A DNA stretch of 64,000 bases from Hydractinia symbiolongicarpus (taxonomy: Eukaryota > Cnidaria > Hydrozoa > Anthoathecata > Hydractiniidae), in the NCBI RefSeq assembly GCF_029227915.1, contig NC_079886.1, positions 9,879,501-9,943,500 of the forward strand. Direction: 5' to 3'. A model generated the notes under the pieces. It ran no database searches and was not told where the DNA came from. It worked only from the letters and a program-made list of their open reading frames with translations. Shown one piece after another: positions 49,630-63,140 of the stretch. Each line of letters begins with the position of its first letter. The stretch's first letter is position 1. The position numbers and the translations under genes were made by a program.

Positions 49630-51990
49630 ACCATTACACTAGGTTTTTGGAAAAAATGTTTGCAAGAAATCAGAAAAAATTAAAGAACAAAAAGAAATGT
49701 AACACTAAAGGGCCTTGGACCATGGATTACTTCATGGATTACTTCTGCCATCATAAAATCCATGTCTAAACGTGATTTTTATTTTCGGAAATTCACTAAA
49801 GCCAAAGATCCAGATTCTAAATCAGAGTTCCGACAACTTTTCAAACACTACCGATACATGATTGTCAGCTTATGCAGACAAAGTAAAACAAACCATTATA
49901 CCAATTACTTTAACCTTTTTTCAAATAACATGCACAAAATTTGGGAGGGTGTTCGTAGCATTAATTCTACGAAACCGTCGAAATCTAATATTCCTACCTC
50001 CATTCAGGTTGACGGTAAACTTGAGACAAACCAGATTGATATTGCCAATAGTTTTAATGACTTTTTTACATCCATAGCAAATTCTATTAGGAACAAAATT
50101 CCACCTACATCCAAGAGGTACTCTGACTACCTCAAAAACCCAAACCCAGACTCAATTTTCTTATCACCTGTTACCCAAGAAGAAATCATCCGGATTATTG
50201 CCAACATCTCTCCAGGAAAATCTTCTGGACCAAACAGTATTCCAATCAAAATTCTAAAATTGTTGGAAAATGATATTTCCAAACCTATATCAATTTTGAT
50301 CAATCTTTCGTTTGAATCTGGTATCTTTCCTAGATCTTTAAAAACATCCAGAGTGGTGCCTGTTTACAAAAACAAAGGTTCTTCTATAGATGTGTCAAAT
50401 TACAGACCAATCTCATTATTGTCAAACATTGAGAAAATCTATGAAAAGGTTATGTACAACAGAATCATAGGCTTTCTCAACAACCATGATATCCTATATC
50501 CCAAACAGTTTGGATTTAGAAAACAGCATTCAACATCACAGGCTGTGCTTACTATAGTTGAACGCATTAGACATTGCCTTGACAAAGGTGAGCTTGCCTG
50601 TGGAGTGTTTGTCGACTTCCAAAAAGCTTTTGATACTGTTGACCACAAAATCCTTCTATCCAAGCTAAATCACTATGGTATTCGGGGAAAATCAAATGAT
50701 TGGTTCAGGTCTTATTTAACTGGTCGTCTCCAGTATGTCTCAATCGGTGAATTCAAATCTCAACTTAAAGCCATTCTACATGGTGTGCCTCAAGGCTCTG
50801 TTCTTGGTCCGCTGCTGTTCTTGTTGTATATTAATGATCTGCATAATTGTATCAAATCGTCAGAGACCTATCATTTTGCTGACGACACTCATCTGCTGAA
50901 ATTCTCAAAATCACTAGAATCCCTTTGTAGAGGGATGAATGCTGATCTTAAACGCCTTGTGTGTTGGCTTAATGCCAACAAAATATCACTGAACTCCAAC
51001 AAAACAGAGTTTCTTGTATTTAGATCCCAATCTCGTAGGCTTGAATTTTTACCTTTTTTGATTCTATGCGGTAAGCGCATTTATCCTAGCAAAAGTGTGA
51101 ATACCTGGGTGTTCATGTTGATGAACATCTTTCCTGGAAGTATCATGTCTCATCTGTGGCTACTAAACTTCAAAGAGCCAATGGGATGTTATCTAAAATT
51201 CGTCACTATGTTCCCCTAAAATCCCTGCTAAACATTTACCATGCTATCTTTAGTTCTCACTTAAGCTATGCTTGCCAAGTATGGGGCACTCGAGACACCA
51301 CAGTAGCCCACAGAATACTTACCCTCCAAAAGGCTGCCCTTAGGCTGATCACCTTCAGTGAACCAAGATCCCCATCTTTGCCTATATTTGCAGAACTTGG
51401 AATTCTTAAATTCTTCGACCTAGTTAAAGTCCTTAACATTCAATTTATCCACAAATTCCTAAACTCTAACCTCCCATCTGACACACTTACCTCACTCAAA
51501 TTTGATCGAATCTCACACTCTCATGAAACTAGATGTAACACAATTGGTTTGCTTATTGAACCAACAGTTAACACATCGACGTTTGGATCTTTTTCATTCT
51601 CTAGAATCTCCACATTACAGTGGAACAATCTGCAAAGAAATTATCCTGATACTAACCTCACAAACTGTAAATTAAGCACAATCAAATCCCTAGCTACAAG
51701 TTTCTACATGAGTCAATACATCAACTAGCTTTCCTCTTCATTATTTTGTCTCATTACTTTTTTCTATTTGACTATATGGTACTGAATTTTCATTTATACT
51801 AATTATAATCAATAATGCTTTTCATTTTAATCTTTGTAAACTTACAGTATTTACTGACATATGAAAATATTTCACATTTTTCTTGGTGGCTTTCTCCTTT
51901 GTTTAGCCTTGGCTATTGGGAAAGTCTCCTTCCTAATTGCTAATTTATTCTTTTAGTAATGTAAATTGTCATTTCTTAGGTAAATAAATG

Positions 51991-52023
<33 letters not shown>
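49630..52023 (+). pseudogene. LINE reverse transcriptase with single-base frameshift
   Basis: A main frame runs 49762-51219, then shifts to the frame ending at 51728. Reverse-transcriptase blocks are clear: NYRPISLLSNIEKIYEKVM, QFGFRKQHSTSQAVL, VFVDFQKAFDTVDHKIL, GVPQGSVLGPLLFLLYIND and the catalytic box FADDTHLL, then LVCWLNANKISLNSNKTEF. The frame break falls near 51100, where one base appears to be missing before the typical YLGV segment, which continues in the second frame. A smaller disturbance with a 12-bp duplication (GATTACTTCATG) is near 49723-49746. The 3' end is a (TTAC)n microsatellite (51993-52023), the usual end of CR1/L2-like LINEs. The endonuclease domain is absent. The 5' boundary is approximate. 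Confidence 0.85.
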
Positions 52024-52963
52024 CTTATTCAATAAATATAAGAATTTTGTGTGCAAAAAACATTGGTGCATAAATACACAACTTTGTTCCTTGCTAATTA
52101 AGTCACAGTGTAATAGCAGATATTTACTCTCTAAAATTTCCTACTTTTATAAGGTTATTTGGTTCAAAGATGCTAAGGTACCCGTAAACTAAAACCACAT
52201 ATACTATTGAATAAACCAACATACTCCATAATTACTTGTGACCTTTTAAAGGTAAGGCATGCGTTCTAACACTAGGTAGGGCTGGCGTCACACCTCTAGC
52301 TGGATGCAGAACATATATGCAAAATACTTAAAATTAAAGGTGCGATTAAATGATTATCTGTTATTCTAACTTGTCAGGTTTCTGTTTGGGTAACTGTTCA
52401 TACAAAATGGACAGCTAAGAAAGGAAACGATTTTTCTATCTGGTATAAAAACAGAAGAGTACTATGTAAAACACCGACGGAAGGTTTATATTCTTTTAAC
52501 CCTCATGGGAAAACAGTTTCAACCATGCTTATCCCTAATATAGCCTTAATGACTACTCGGAATGGGGAAAACAAAAGGACAGTGCTCAAACATGAAATTG
52601 AGTGCAAAAAACATGGAGAATAATTATTATTACCTATCATTGCTACTTATTATAAAAACACTGAACTGATACTTAAAGTTAGAAAATAGTTTTAAAGTTA
52701 GGTTTAGGGAATGGTTGTAGTAATCCAGAAAACATTTTCCACAAGATTTAGTTAGCCAGCCAGCCCAGCCTTATGGGAGAGGAAGTATCTTCTATTTCTT
52801 ATTGAAACAAAATATTTGGAAATCAACAGACATTAGCTACAAAAGTTAAAATAGATGGGAAATTAATAAAGTCAGATAAAAATACAAAACAAATTAAGTA
52901 ATTTTTCTCTTTTTTAAAAAACTTAAAGTTACTCCCCGAGAGCAAACGCTGCCTTGTTTGGTT

Positions 52964-54042
52964 GGAAGATGCTTTATCCAAAATGCGATTCCGTGGTTTT
53001 AAATTTAAATTATTATTAGAATAAATAATCATCATTCAAGTATGACGTGTTGTTGCGTGGAAGATGCTTTATCCAAAATGCGATTCCGTGGTTTTAAATT
53101 TAAATTATTATTAGAATAAATAATCATCATTCAAGTATGACGTGTTGTTGCGTATACCGAAAATGCATTGGGTGCGCATTTAGCAGGAATTCGCGGAAAA
53201 AGCCTGGAGGCACACGCACGTGTTTTTGAGATTTTGTATACCGTTGAAGTTTTCAACTAAAATAATAAAACCTTTCGAACTGTAATCATTGTTCAATAAT
53301 CGAAATAAATAAAACGAATAATGAAAATCTAGATGGTAAATTGTCAAAGTTTTTTTTTATTATTCTTGGATATTATAAAGAATAAAAAAGATTGATCGTT
53401 TGACCAAAAAAAAAACCATTAGTCTTCTTTAAAAAAGAAAATCTTTGTGTGTGTTACCAACTTAATTTTTTAGGTATTAATTTAAAAAATCACAAGATTC
53501 TCTTCGAAGATATCAAGAATAAGGAGTCATCCCAACAAATCCTTTGGTCCTGAACTCCTTTTGTGATTGTTGGAAAAAACCTTTTTGGTACGAAGTTCTG
53601 TCCCGGCTGATAACTACACGGTTTGTTTTAGGTGACAATTTGGTTGTGGAAAGACCAAAAGTTATAGGATCAACATATTTAAGTAAAAAATTCCAACCTC
53701 TCCCAAAACCAAAACCAAAAAAATCGGCGTTTTCGGGAAGAGTCGGTTTGGCTGCTAAAGAAAAAAGTTCTCATCCATAATCAACATTTGTCTCTCTAAA
53801 AGAAGAAAATCATGCGACGTCTGTGGTTGAAGAGTTCCCTGAATACGATCCATCTGTCATTACCAATGGAGCAAGAGCAGTTTAATGACGCTGCTGCTCA
53901 ACTACCAATAAAATCTTGGTAAATCGGGATCTGGGTAATAAGTGCGTCTAAAGGAAGCCATATTTAATGCCGAAGTATTTTAAATAAGAGTTAATTTTAA
54001 AATTTTCAACCACGGAATGGCATTTTGGATAAAGCATCTTCC
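52964..54042. mobile_element. 1079-bp DNA transposon with 9-bp target duplication, Mutator-like
   Basis: Terminal inverted repeats start GGAAGATGCTTTATCCAAAA and run at least 33 bp (one mismatch). The flanks TGTTTGGTT at 52955-52963 and 54043-54051 are identical, a 9-bp target duplication. The left 95 bp are tandemly doubled (52964-53058 and 53059-53153), giving two nested left ends. No transposase is encoded. A frame near 53640-53780 (VIGSTYLSKKFQPLPKPKPK) may be captured host sequence, but this is unproven. A family member in inverted orientation lies at 63141-63767. Confidence 0.85.
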
Positions 54043-54389
54043 TGTTTGGTTTCACTTTCCATTTCGGCTTAATTTATTTTGTTGGTAGTCATACAAAAAT
54101 AGTTTGCTTTCTAAAATATTTGAGCTTTCTCGCCGATCCGAGCACAATAACAAACAAGATGGTAGATATTGTGTAGTTGTGAGTGTGAGTTGTGTGGCAC
54201 GAAAAGGGCACTAAAAAGTTACTTGCGTTACAAACAGAAAGACTACTGTAGTTATATCGTTGCTAAACAACCAATTATTTTGACTCAACAAATTTCTGTA
54301 AGTTAAAACAATTGTTTTCTCTAAATTATGAATTTGACGATTTATTGCAAACTTTATTTTTTTCTTTACATAATTAGCTAGCTAGGTTA

Positions 54390-55900
54390 TTTTCAGATGA
54401 TCGTAAATCTTTTTCCACATCTTACGCACTTATGTCTATCACTCAGCTTATTTTTAATCCCCTTGACCCAGGAAACTTTGCATGTGCTCTATTTATTGCT
54501 CTTGAAAAAGCATTTGATACGGTTGACCACATTGTACTTCTTTGTAAACTCTCACATTAGGGCATTCGTGGACATTCATTAGAACTCTTTTCATCTATTT
54601 CATGCTATTAAATTTGGGGAGGTCCATCATTTTGCTGTTGATACCAACTTGTTACACGTCAATAAAAATCTTAAACATCTACAAAAGACATGTCAGTCCG
54701 ATATTAAATGATTGTGTTATTGCCTTAACACCAACAAAATTTTGATAAACACATCCAAAACCGAATATACATTATATTTAAACCTAGACGTAAATCTACT
54801 CACAATTTTAATTTTTAATTAAAGATTAATGGTAAACGTATTAATTCTAATGTCACAATTAAATATTTAGGTATTTTACTTGATTCTGACCTTTTCTGGT
54901 GATCTCATATTCATTTAAATAATTCCAAACTTAAAAGAGCTAATGGCATTTTATCTAAACTGTGCCATTATGTTACCAAAAATACTCTTTGTCAAGTTTA
55001 TTTTGAATTTTTCATTCTCATCTTTCATATTGTTGCCAGATTTGGGGTCAGGCTTCTTCTTCCTTAGTTAATACAATTTTAACTCTTCAATAACAGGCCT
55101 TACGTATTATTACTTTTTCACATCCTCATTCTCATGCTAATCCACTTTTCTCCCACCTTAAAATCTTGAAATTTCCTGTTTATGTCCACCTTCATAATGT
55201 CCTATTTCTTAAAAAATTACTTTAAACACACTCCCATTCTCTGTCATTAAAACTTGGTATTGATTTTTCTGTTAACTACGGTACTTGTGGATATAGTGAT
55301 GGTCTTATAAGTGTACCTTCTGTTCAAACGATATCCTACGGTTTAAATTCAATTCACTTTTAATCTATTCAATCACGGAACAAGTTTATCCAACATTTCA
55401 ACTTATCCTTCCTCGATTTATCATCTAATGCTTTAAGGATTAAACTTACTGATTTTTTTTTACAATCTGATACCCAACAATAGTTCCTTATTTCTTAAAC
55501 TGCTTATTTCAAGCCAATTGTTTAAAACTTTTGTCATTACACTAGGTTCATGTGTGCGTTTGTTGTGTGTCAATGTGCTGGTTCTGTGTATGTAAATGTG
55601 TGTCCAATTGTTTTCAGTTTTTGTTTTGTTTATTGTTTTATTTATTTATTTATTTTTTCCTGGTTATTTAAGTGATATATACCCCATTTCATAAATCCCT
55701 ACATTGTCACTGATTATAGTTATTTAATCAAACGTGGCCTCACATTTTTCTAGCTATGCTATAATGTGGTCTCCTGGATAATTTTTATAGTTGTGTGGAT
55801 ATCATTATTTTTATATTTATATTGTATTTTATTTTGCTGTTATCCTTACAAATAAATAAATTTCTTATTCCGAATAAATGACTACTACTACTACTACTAC
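54390..55900 (+). pseudogene. decayed LINE reverse transcriptase
   Basis: Remnants of RT blocks are readable in changing frames: FIALEKAFDTVDH near 54510, HHFAVDTNLLH near 54630 (the catalytic FADD changed), YCLNTNKILINTSKTEY near 54720 and a thumb-like segment near 55020. Many stops and indels. The copy ends with an (ACT)n run at 55881-55900. It is older than the LINE at 49630 and starts about 350 bp beyond the DNA transposon. Confidence 0.75.
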
Positions 55901-56767
55901 TGATGTCCTGCAGGTTTAGTCTCGAATTTCTTGTTTAGTGTTTAATTGTCTTTATATACTGTATATGAATATGTTTTATATTATGGATTTTTAATCTTGT
56001 TTAATTTTATATTTTAGTCCTTAAGATGATCAAATTATAGATCAAAATATTATTGCAAAAAATTAAAAATGCTCATTGTTGGCTTATACTTTTGTTAATA
56101 TTGGTTAATGCCACAATGTTCTTACCAAAACACTTAGTATTTTTATTGAAAAGAAGAGGAAAAATTGATGTTTTTTTTCTGTTTTCTAAAAAATTAATAA
56201 CTTCAAAGCAGCCCAATTTTTAATAAATAAACAAAACAATAAATATTATATGTTTTTCTCTGGTTGTCAGTAACGTTGCTGTCAACTCTCTTCCTCAAAG
56301 CATTATTACTCTTAGCAAAGGAACTTATTAATATATATTGCCTATAAAATCAAATCAAAGAAAAATACATTAAACATTTTTTACAGCTTTACACATCAGC
56401 TTACAGTATTTGGATGTGTTTTTTCTTATTTTTGCACAATCACTGCTAGTGATTTTTAAAAAATTTTTAAAGTTTAATCAAGGTGTCTAAAAATTGTCTT
56501 TTCCTCGACATATAACAGATGTCTTAAAAACAGACAAAATAACCAGTTTTTAACATTTTTCAAATGCCCGCTGGGAAAAATCTGTGAGACAATATTATAT
56601 TTATTCTAGATTTACTAGCTAAACATGTTATATTTTTTAATCAAGAACCTATGCTTAAATTATTTATGACATTCACTAAAGAAAACGTCGACATAAACAA
56701 TTTTCTAATTGTAAAAGTGCCCTTAAACAGTTACAGCCTTTTAACATTTAGCGTAACCAGGAACAAA
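55901..56767. other. intergenic, SLC25A1 upstream region
   Basis: AT-rich sequence without a recognised gene. It should contain the SLC25A1 promoter and any 5' untranslated exon. An in-frame upstream ATG at 56651 exists, but the extension it would add is unlike the family. Confidence 0.35.
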
Positions 56768-59700
56768 ATGGATGAAAACACAACAAAAAGCAACTTAAAA
56801 CAGTCTACTCTTGTTAAAAGACCAGCACTAATGAGCGCTCCAACTGGTGCTGCCAGAAAGAAGCATCCAATAAAAGCTATTTTGGCTGGTATGTTTATGT
56901 TTTAATATTGTTTGCTTTTGATTTAAAACAAAGAATTTGAACTTGATAGTTTGAATGCATGCTTATGCAGGTCTAAGATTTTAGTTATATCATTTTTGTG
57001 CCTTGTGTAAGGTCATATAACTTGTTTTAAATGTTCCTCCTAACAGCTATACTTCTAAAAGGGGCAGCAGTATTCAGAATCTATACCATTTTAGTGAATA
57101 ACTACAGGTGACTCTTAGAAACTTATAAATATTCAATTATGACTCAAAGTTTTTGGTAACAAGTTATGTGGTCCCTTTGCCTCTGTCCCTTTGCCTTTTG
57201 TCCCTCTTCTTGCACATGGTTGACAGAGGGGTCAAAACTCCTTTATTTTTAAACACCCTCCCCCCCCCCCCCAATTATTAAGAACCCCACCATTCTTATT
57301 TCAAGAATAACCCCCTATTTTTTCAAGCTAAAGCTATTATCTTTGTTCACAAACACCCTAATAATTTGAACTCATATTCAAAGACACCAGAAGGCATGTT
57401 TTTGTTATTGTTTTTAAAAAACTATATGAAACCTACCAAAAAGCTATGTTAAATAGTTACAATAAATAGTGAGAAAAAGTTCTAGCAGATTAGATTTTGC
57501 TCTTTCTTATTCCATTTGTCTACTTTATCTGCCTTTTATGGCCCCCAAATGTGACTCAAACATGTGGTATCTTTAGAACTTTTCTTCTTTCAAGATCTCC
57601 AATGCATAGATAAAGTCTCTCTAATTTCCTAACATAACTAATTTAGAATATTGCCCAGGCTTAGTTTGCTGAGTTATTGAATCTTTTCACAATCGTCAAC
57701 TTTAAATAATTTTTTAATAGGTTTTGACAGGCAGAAACATGAATTTAGATATATTCATGATAAACAGGATGTAACTTTTAAAAGAAAGAAATAAAAACTG
57801 GCTGCAAAGTAAGACAGTACAAAAAATGAGCAATTTCTGTTTTAGGGTTAAGTTAAATTATCTGTCTTACTTGAGGTAGGTAATCTAAGAAGCAATAACT
57901 TACTCCGGAATATAGGGCAATGCCACTCTTTTTACCGCCTATTTAGTTTAATCCCACCTTCTTTTTGGCAAAGTTTAATCCCCTATTTTTACCAAATTTT
58001 GGAAAGTCGAACCCCCTCCTAACTATGTTGCCTTCAGAATACCGAAAGAAATAGCGATTTGCTATATTTATACAGTATATATATTTACACTACAAGTATT
58101 TCAAATTAGACAGACTATTTGCTTATTTTCTTGGTACTTTGATTTTTCCCAAACTGCCTTCTAAACCAATGTGACCACACAATGAATCACTTTGTCTAGT
58201 GTTTGACACATCTAACTAGTTGTTTTCACAATGTGAACGTTGTGTGACACAAAGCAGTTTCAATCTGCTAAGATATTTTTTTGGTTAAGCATCTCTTCTA
58301 TGCTAAGCAAATTTATGTTGTTTTGATTTAGGTGGCATTGCTGGCGGTCTTGAAATTTGTTGTACATTTCCAACTGAGTATGTTAAAACTCAACTTCAAC
58401 TTGACTCGCGAGCTGAAGTACCCAAATATAAAGGACCTCTTCACTGCGCCACTGTTACAGTAAAAGAACATGGATTTCTTGGATTGTATCGAGGTTTAAG
58501 TTCTTTGCTCTATGGTTCTATTCCCAAAGCTTCTATTAGGTATTATATTTCGTTATCTTTTTGTATTTTTCAGATCAATTTTCTTGTTATAAAATAAGCT
58601 TGCAATTGTAATAACTTTTGGGTTTTCAATAGCTCTTTCTTTTAGATTTTCAGTCTACGAATTCTTGCGGAATAACATGGCAGATTCCAGAGGTAGACTG
58701 TCACAAGTTGGAAATTTAACATGCGGTTTAGGAGCTGGTGTTGCGGAAGCTGTTTTAATTGTATGTCCTATGGAAACAGTGAAAGTTAAGTTTATTCATG
58801 ATCAAACACAACCTAATCCAAAGTACAGAGGTTTTTTCAGTGGAGTATGGACTATTATAAAAACTGAAGGTATGAAACTTAATTTTATTGGATTTGTTGG
58901 CTGTAGTCATTGAGAGAAGGAGTTTCTATGGGTTCTTTAAATAGTTATTTTATTTACAAATGAATATCTTTTTAAAGATGTTAAAACACTGAATAACATT
59001 TTTTAGATTTGTTACACAAAATAAGCAAGTTAAATTTTCTTTATCTCAGGTATAAGAGGTACATATCAAGGACTGACAGCTACCATTATTAAACAAGGTT
59101 CTAATCAGGCGATACGATTTTTCGTTTACAATAATCTGAAGAGTTACTTGCAAGGGAGTGATAACACGAAAGAGATTGGTGCTATAAAAACATTCGGAAT
59201 TGGTGGAATAGCTGGAGCTGCTAGTGTGTTTGGAAACACACCTGTTGATGTAGTGAAAACAAGGATGCAGGTATGATATTAGTGATGTAAAAAGTGAATT
59301 TTAAATTATTATGTTAGTGAATATGTTTTCGTGGAATGTCCCAACATAGAGCAACACTCCCAAGAATTTCAATAATAAATTATGCTTAAGTGCGATATCA
59401 CCTTTTCCTGTGGGAAAGAAATGACCCTTGTGTAAGAGAGGAGTCAATAATTTGGAGATGAAACTCATTTTCTTCGAATTTTTATTGGAAAAACTCTGTC
59501 GTGAATTTGTTATTATTTTCACTCAACGAAATTAATCTGACCATTTAGTGATAATCACTTTTTACATTGCTTATAGCAAAATTATTTATACTGGTTCGGT
59601 AAAATTCGTTGAGATCACTTTACAAAAACCTTATTCATCCAAGTTTGATCATGGATGAAAAAAGAATATAGAAAATTTCCTAAAACGTTGTAAAATATTT

Positions 59701-60471
59701 TAAGTATGTATTAAGTCATCTGCGTCGTTTTTTATAGGGTTTAGAAGCTAGTCGGTACAAGAATACACTAGACTGTGTTATGAAAACATGGAAGGAGGAA
59801 GGTGCACGAGCGTAAGTAATAAATTGCTTATTCAAAAGGCTCATCTCCACAAAGCGGGGTATTTTGTGCGAAGCGAAATACTCGTACCTTCTATATAACG
59901 GACACTATGAAAAGCGGACACCTGTAATTAATGGACACAAAATTGATTGCACCCACAAAACCGGCAGTCAATTAAAATTCTCAAGATTAATCCTGTCAGA
60001 ATATTCTGCCTAAAGGAGAGGAGCCTTAACCAAAGTAAAATGCCATGATGAGGTTGAATTTCGCGAATGGATCTTTCGCTAAGACAAATTTCCGCTAATT
60101 AGTACTACGTGAATTTTTCGCGAATCATGGGCAATAAAAATTTTCATTAAAAAGAAAAGAATTGTCTATATAAGACCTGATGAATAATATGTGGTCAATT
60201 GTGCTTTTATTTACGAATTTCGCGAATGTAATATTTTCGCGAAATCCGCGAAAATTATTCTCGAAATAATTAATCCCTAAGAAGAGACTGAAACAGCTTT
60301 TGATTTTTTTAGCGTCTGTATTTTAAAACCTGTATTCTTAACACCTGTATTTTTAGATTTTACAAAGGAACAGTGCCGAGGCTTGGCCGCGTTTGTTTTG
60401 ATGTTGCCTTTGTCTTTACCATTTACGAACAAGTTATGAAACTATTAGATAAAGTCTGGATAACAGAGTAA
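56768..60471 (+). CDS. SLC25A1: mitochondrial tricarboxylate (citrate) carrier
   Basis: Six exons: 56768-56888, 58332-58539, 58646-58869, 59050-59270, 59738-59811 and 60357-60471. Total 963 nt, 320 aa (human is 311), all phases consistent. The three mitochondrial-carrier signatures are visible: [21 protein letters not shown] and [11 protein letters not shown]. Further near-identical blocks to vertebrate SLC25A1 are [61 protein letters not shown] and [17 protein letters not shown]. The protein exchanges mitochondrial citrate for malate across the inner membrane, supplying cytosolic acetyl-CoA. The N-terminal 35 residues are basic and could act as a presequence. Start chosen at the second in-frame ATG because it gives normal length. 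Confidence 0.97.
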
Positions 60472-63140
60472 AATGGATTTGCAAATGTTGTGGAAAATTG
60501 GTTAGAATCAAATTTTTTTAGGAAAAACAAATTTCATGTATATAATGGTGTTGGTACCAATAATTAGTCATTTTTGGACAATAAGTTTATTTTAGAAAGC
60601 AGTGCGAGATACCAAGTTCTAGTTAGCTGATTTATAAATGTTTGTATTGATAGTATCGAGGAGTACTGGAAAATAATGTTAAACTGTGTACATTAAAGTG
60701 ACAGAAAATTTTATCTGTCGAAATGTTAAAACTATCGAAATTTTTCGTTCATTTAAAATAATGGTTAAACTTTTAAATCAAAAGCTACAACCCTGTAAAC
60801 AATATTTGGGAAATTGTCTGTTTTTTAGCTCTTCTTCAAAATGTTCTACCTGCACTTACAACAATTTCCGCATTGTGAAAAACAATCTACTCCAACTACG
60901 CGAAAAGGTCCGAAATATGGTGGAATTGGGCATGGCTGGCGTCAGCAAAAATCAACATCCTGATGTTGGATCTAACTAAATAACCTAATTCCTAAGTCTG
61001 CTGTGAACAGTGACAAGTTCGCAGTGCGTGTTGCTTAGATAGAAGCGGCGTTCTTAACAGTTCGTGCTTGCGATCTTTGAAATTTCGCCCTTTTTCCCAA
61101 TATATTATGTCTAGGGTTGTAGCCATAGTTACAAGTTTTAAAACTGCAAGCGTTTTCTTGTTTCTCTTTTTGAGATAATGAATTACCCACGTTTAAACAA
61201 CGTGTAGAAACAACCCCTGCTAAACTGGATTTCCACTCAAGAACAGAACAGATTGGACAAATGTGGTTTACGTAATCTGATTGGTGAATAAATTTTTCGT
61301 TTCGATTTAAACTGAAAGTTGGAAATCTTTTCAACTTTTCTTGTGAACAGAGAAGAGAATAAATCATAGAAAAAAAGTTTGAATTGCAGAATAGTTAATC
61401 ATATTAAAGTGTCTTGCTTTCCTTTAATTCGTTTTATTCTTGAGTTGAAATCCAGCATTCTAATTGTTTCAAACTTTAACCTTTGATGACCATTGAACCT
61501 GTTGATAGCAACATCGCTATAAACAAATTTGAGGAATATACTCACAGAAATGTATGCTTTTAAGTTAATGTGAATAAAATTACAGGCTAATGCAACATTA
61601 TTTTAAATTACAAAATGTCATGCGTTAAATCTAGGTTGATATAACAGTTTTCCTGAAAAATTACCTAAAAAAATTGTTTCAGAAACTAAAAACTGTTTGA
61701 TACAGTTTTAATTCTAACTCAATACAAAACCAATCTATTTTCAAGAAACCTAAAAGATAAAAAAAGAAAGATAAAAAATTGTAAAAACATTAGTTAACAT
61801 TTATACAAATTTTGGAGGGATTTGTAAAGGAATGGTTGGACGAATTAAAAAATAGATTTTTTATGCAAAAATGGATTTGTAAAAATACATTTAAAAAATG
61901 TGAAAGTAGTGCTGCCTTTATTATGGTGAATGAAATTTTTTCTCCGTAAAACCAAAGAGATTTCTTTGAACTCGGATTTTTTACTGGAAAAGTAAAACCA
62001 AGACCTTGTAACAACCACGAGTAAAATATCCTACCATACAACCTCGTCCACAGAACTTTTTTTGACATTAGGACGGCGATTCTTATCGTCAGCCATATAC
62101 AAATGTACATAGTTACTGTTGTAGCTGTAAATTATTTTTGTGTAACATATGTATGTTATGCTATACTTCAAATGATGGCTTTGTTTTCAACAACTCTGAA
62201 GTCGAACCCATTCTCTAGGTTCTTTTGGAAAATCGAGTTGCTAGGAGTTGACTGTACTACAATTTCTCTTTTTTATCTTTGCGAAAATAACGTCGTTGGG
62301 AGGATGTGTTTTGTATGTGGTGTGTTATGTGTTTTTTTCTAGAAATGTAACTTTAAAATATGTTTGACATTACGACTCATGCTGGAAGAGAGGAATGTAT
62401 TTAGGTATATAGCTATAGTTTTTAATGTGTATAACTTATTTGTCTCTTTTGAATGTTTTGGACTCCTTTAGCTTTATACATTAGGGTTTTGTATGCTTAT
62501 CATTTTTGAGGAAAACATAATTTATGTTTTTTGTTCTGGTTTCTGCCTCTCTTATAGCCTTGAATTTTATTCATGGTGGAAAAAAAAAAGAAATTATTTG
62601 TTGGCATTTTAAATATTTATCAAACACACCTCTTTTGCCTCTTGTTAAAACTTCTGAAGACCAATCTCGTACACAGCGCCTGTTGTCTCTTTTCTATAAC
62701 TGGGATGGCGAGGTCCTGGGGACGAGGTTGTCTAAAGACATTTATTAGCCATCTGTTTGGGTGATATCTTGAAAAGTACAAGCTATTGAGAAAGTTCTGG
62801 AGCTTTGTTGTCAGCCAATCAAAACAAAAAATGGGCAGTCAAGTTGCCATACAACAGGTTGTTTTATTTTGAAAACTGAAACAGTGAAAAGAAAAACATT
62901 TTTTCTGGATGCCAGTTGACGTGATAAAATTTCTAAACAACTTTGTCAGGCATCTTTGTCTATGAGAGGCAAGCACATGATTGTTACGTCTACCAATGTT
63001 CCTAAAATCTAACTTTTTTGTTGGCTTCAACCAATCTCTTCTCAAGCTTCTTTTGCCTTTTTAATATACGTGAAGAAATATTGAAGGAACTATCCCTACG
63101 GGTTGTTTAAAAGCGACATATATGCCATAACGACGCTAAT
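60472..63140. other. intergenic downstream of SLC25A1
   Basis: No gene supported. Contains CAACCTCG MITE pieces at about 62039 (CAACCTCGTCCACAGAAC) and 62662. A 110-codon open frame on the minus strand at 61367-61035 has no recognisable domain. Confidence 0.4.
62662..62730. mobile_element. CAACCTCG-family MITE with 9-bp target duplication
   Basis: 69 bp: starts CAATCTCGTACACAGCG, core GTCTCTTTTCTATAACTGGG, end CCTGGGGACGAGGTTG. Flanks TCTGAAGAC (62653-62661) and TCTAAAGAC (62731-62739) match at 8 of 9 positions. Confidence 0.8.

Noticed and set aside
56651-56767. Extended N-terminus for SLC25A1 from an upstream in-frame ATG
   Set aside because: The extra 39 residues have no counterpart in the family; starting at 56768 gives the expected length.
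61035-61367. 110-codon minus-strand ORF with several cysteines
   Set aside because: No domain recognised, no splice partners, and its length is not remarkable. It could be a small gene but nothing supports it.
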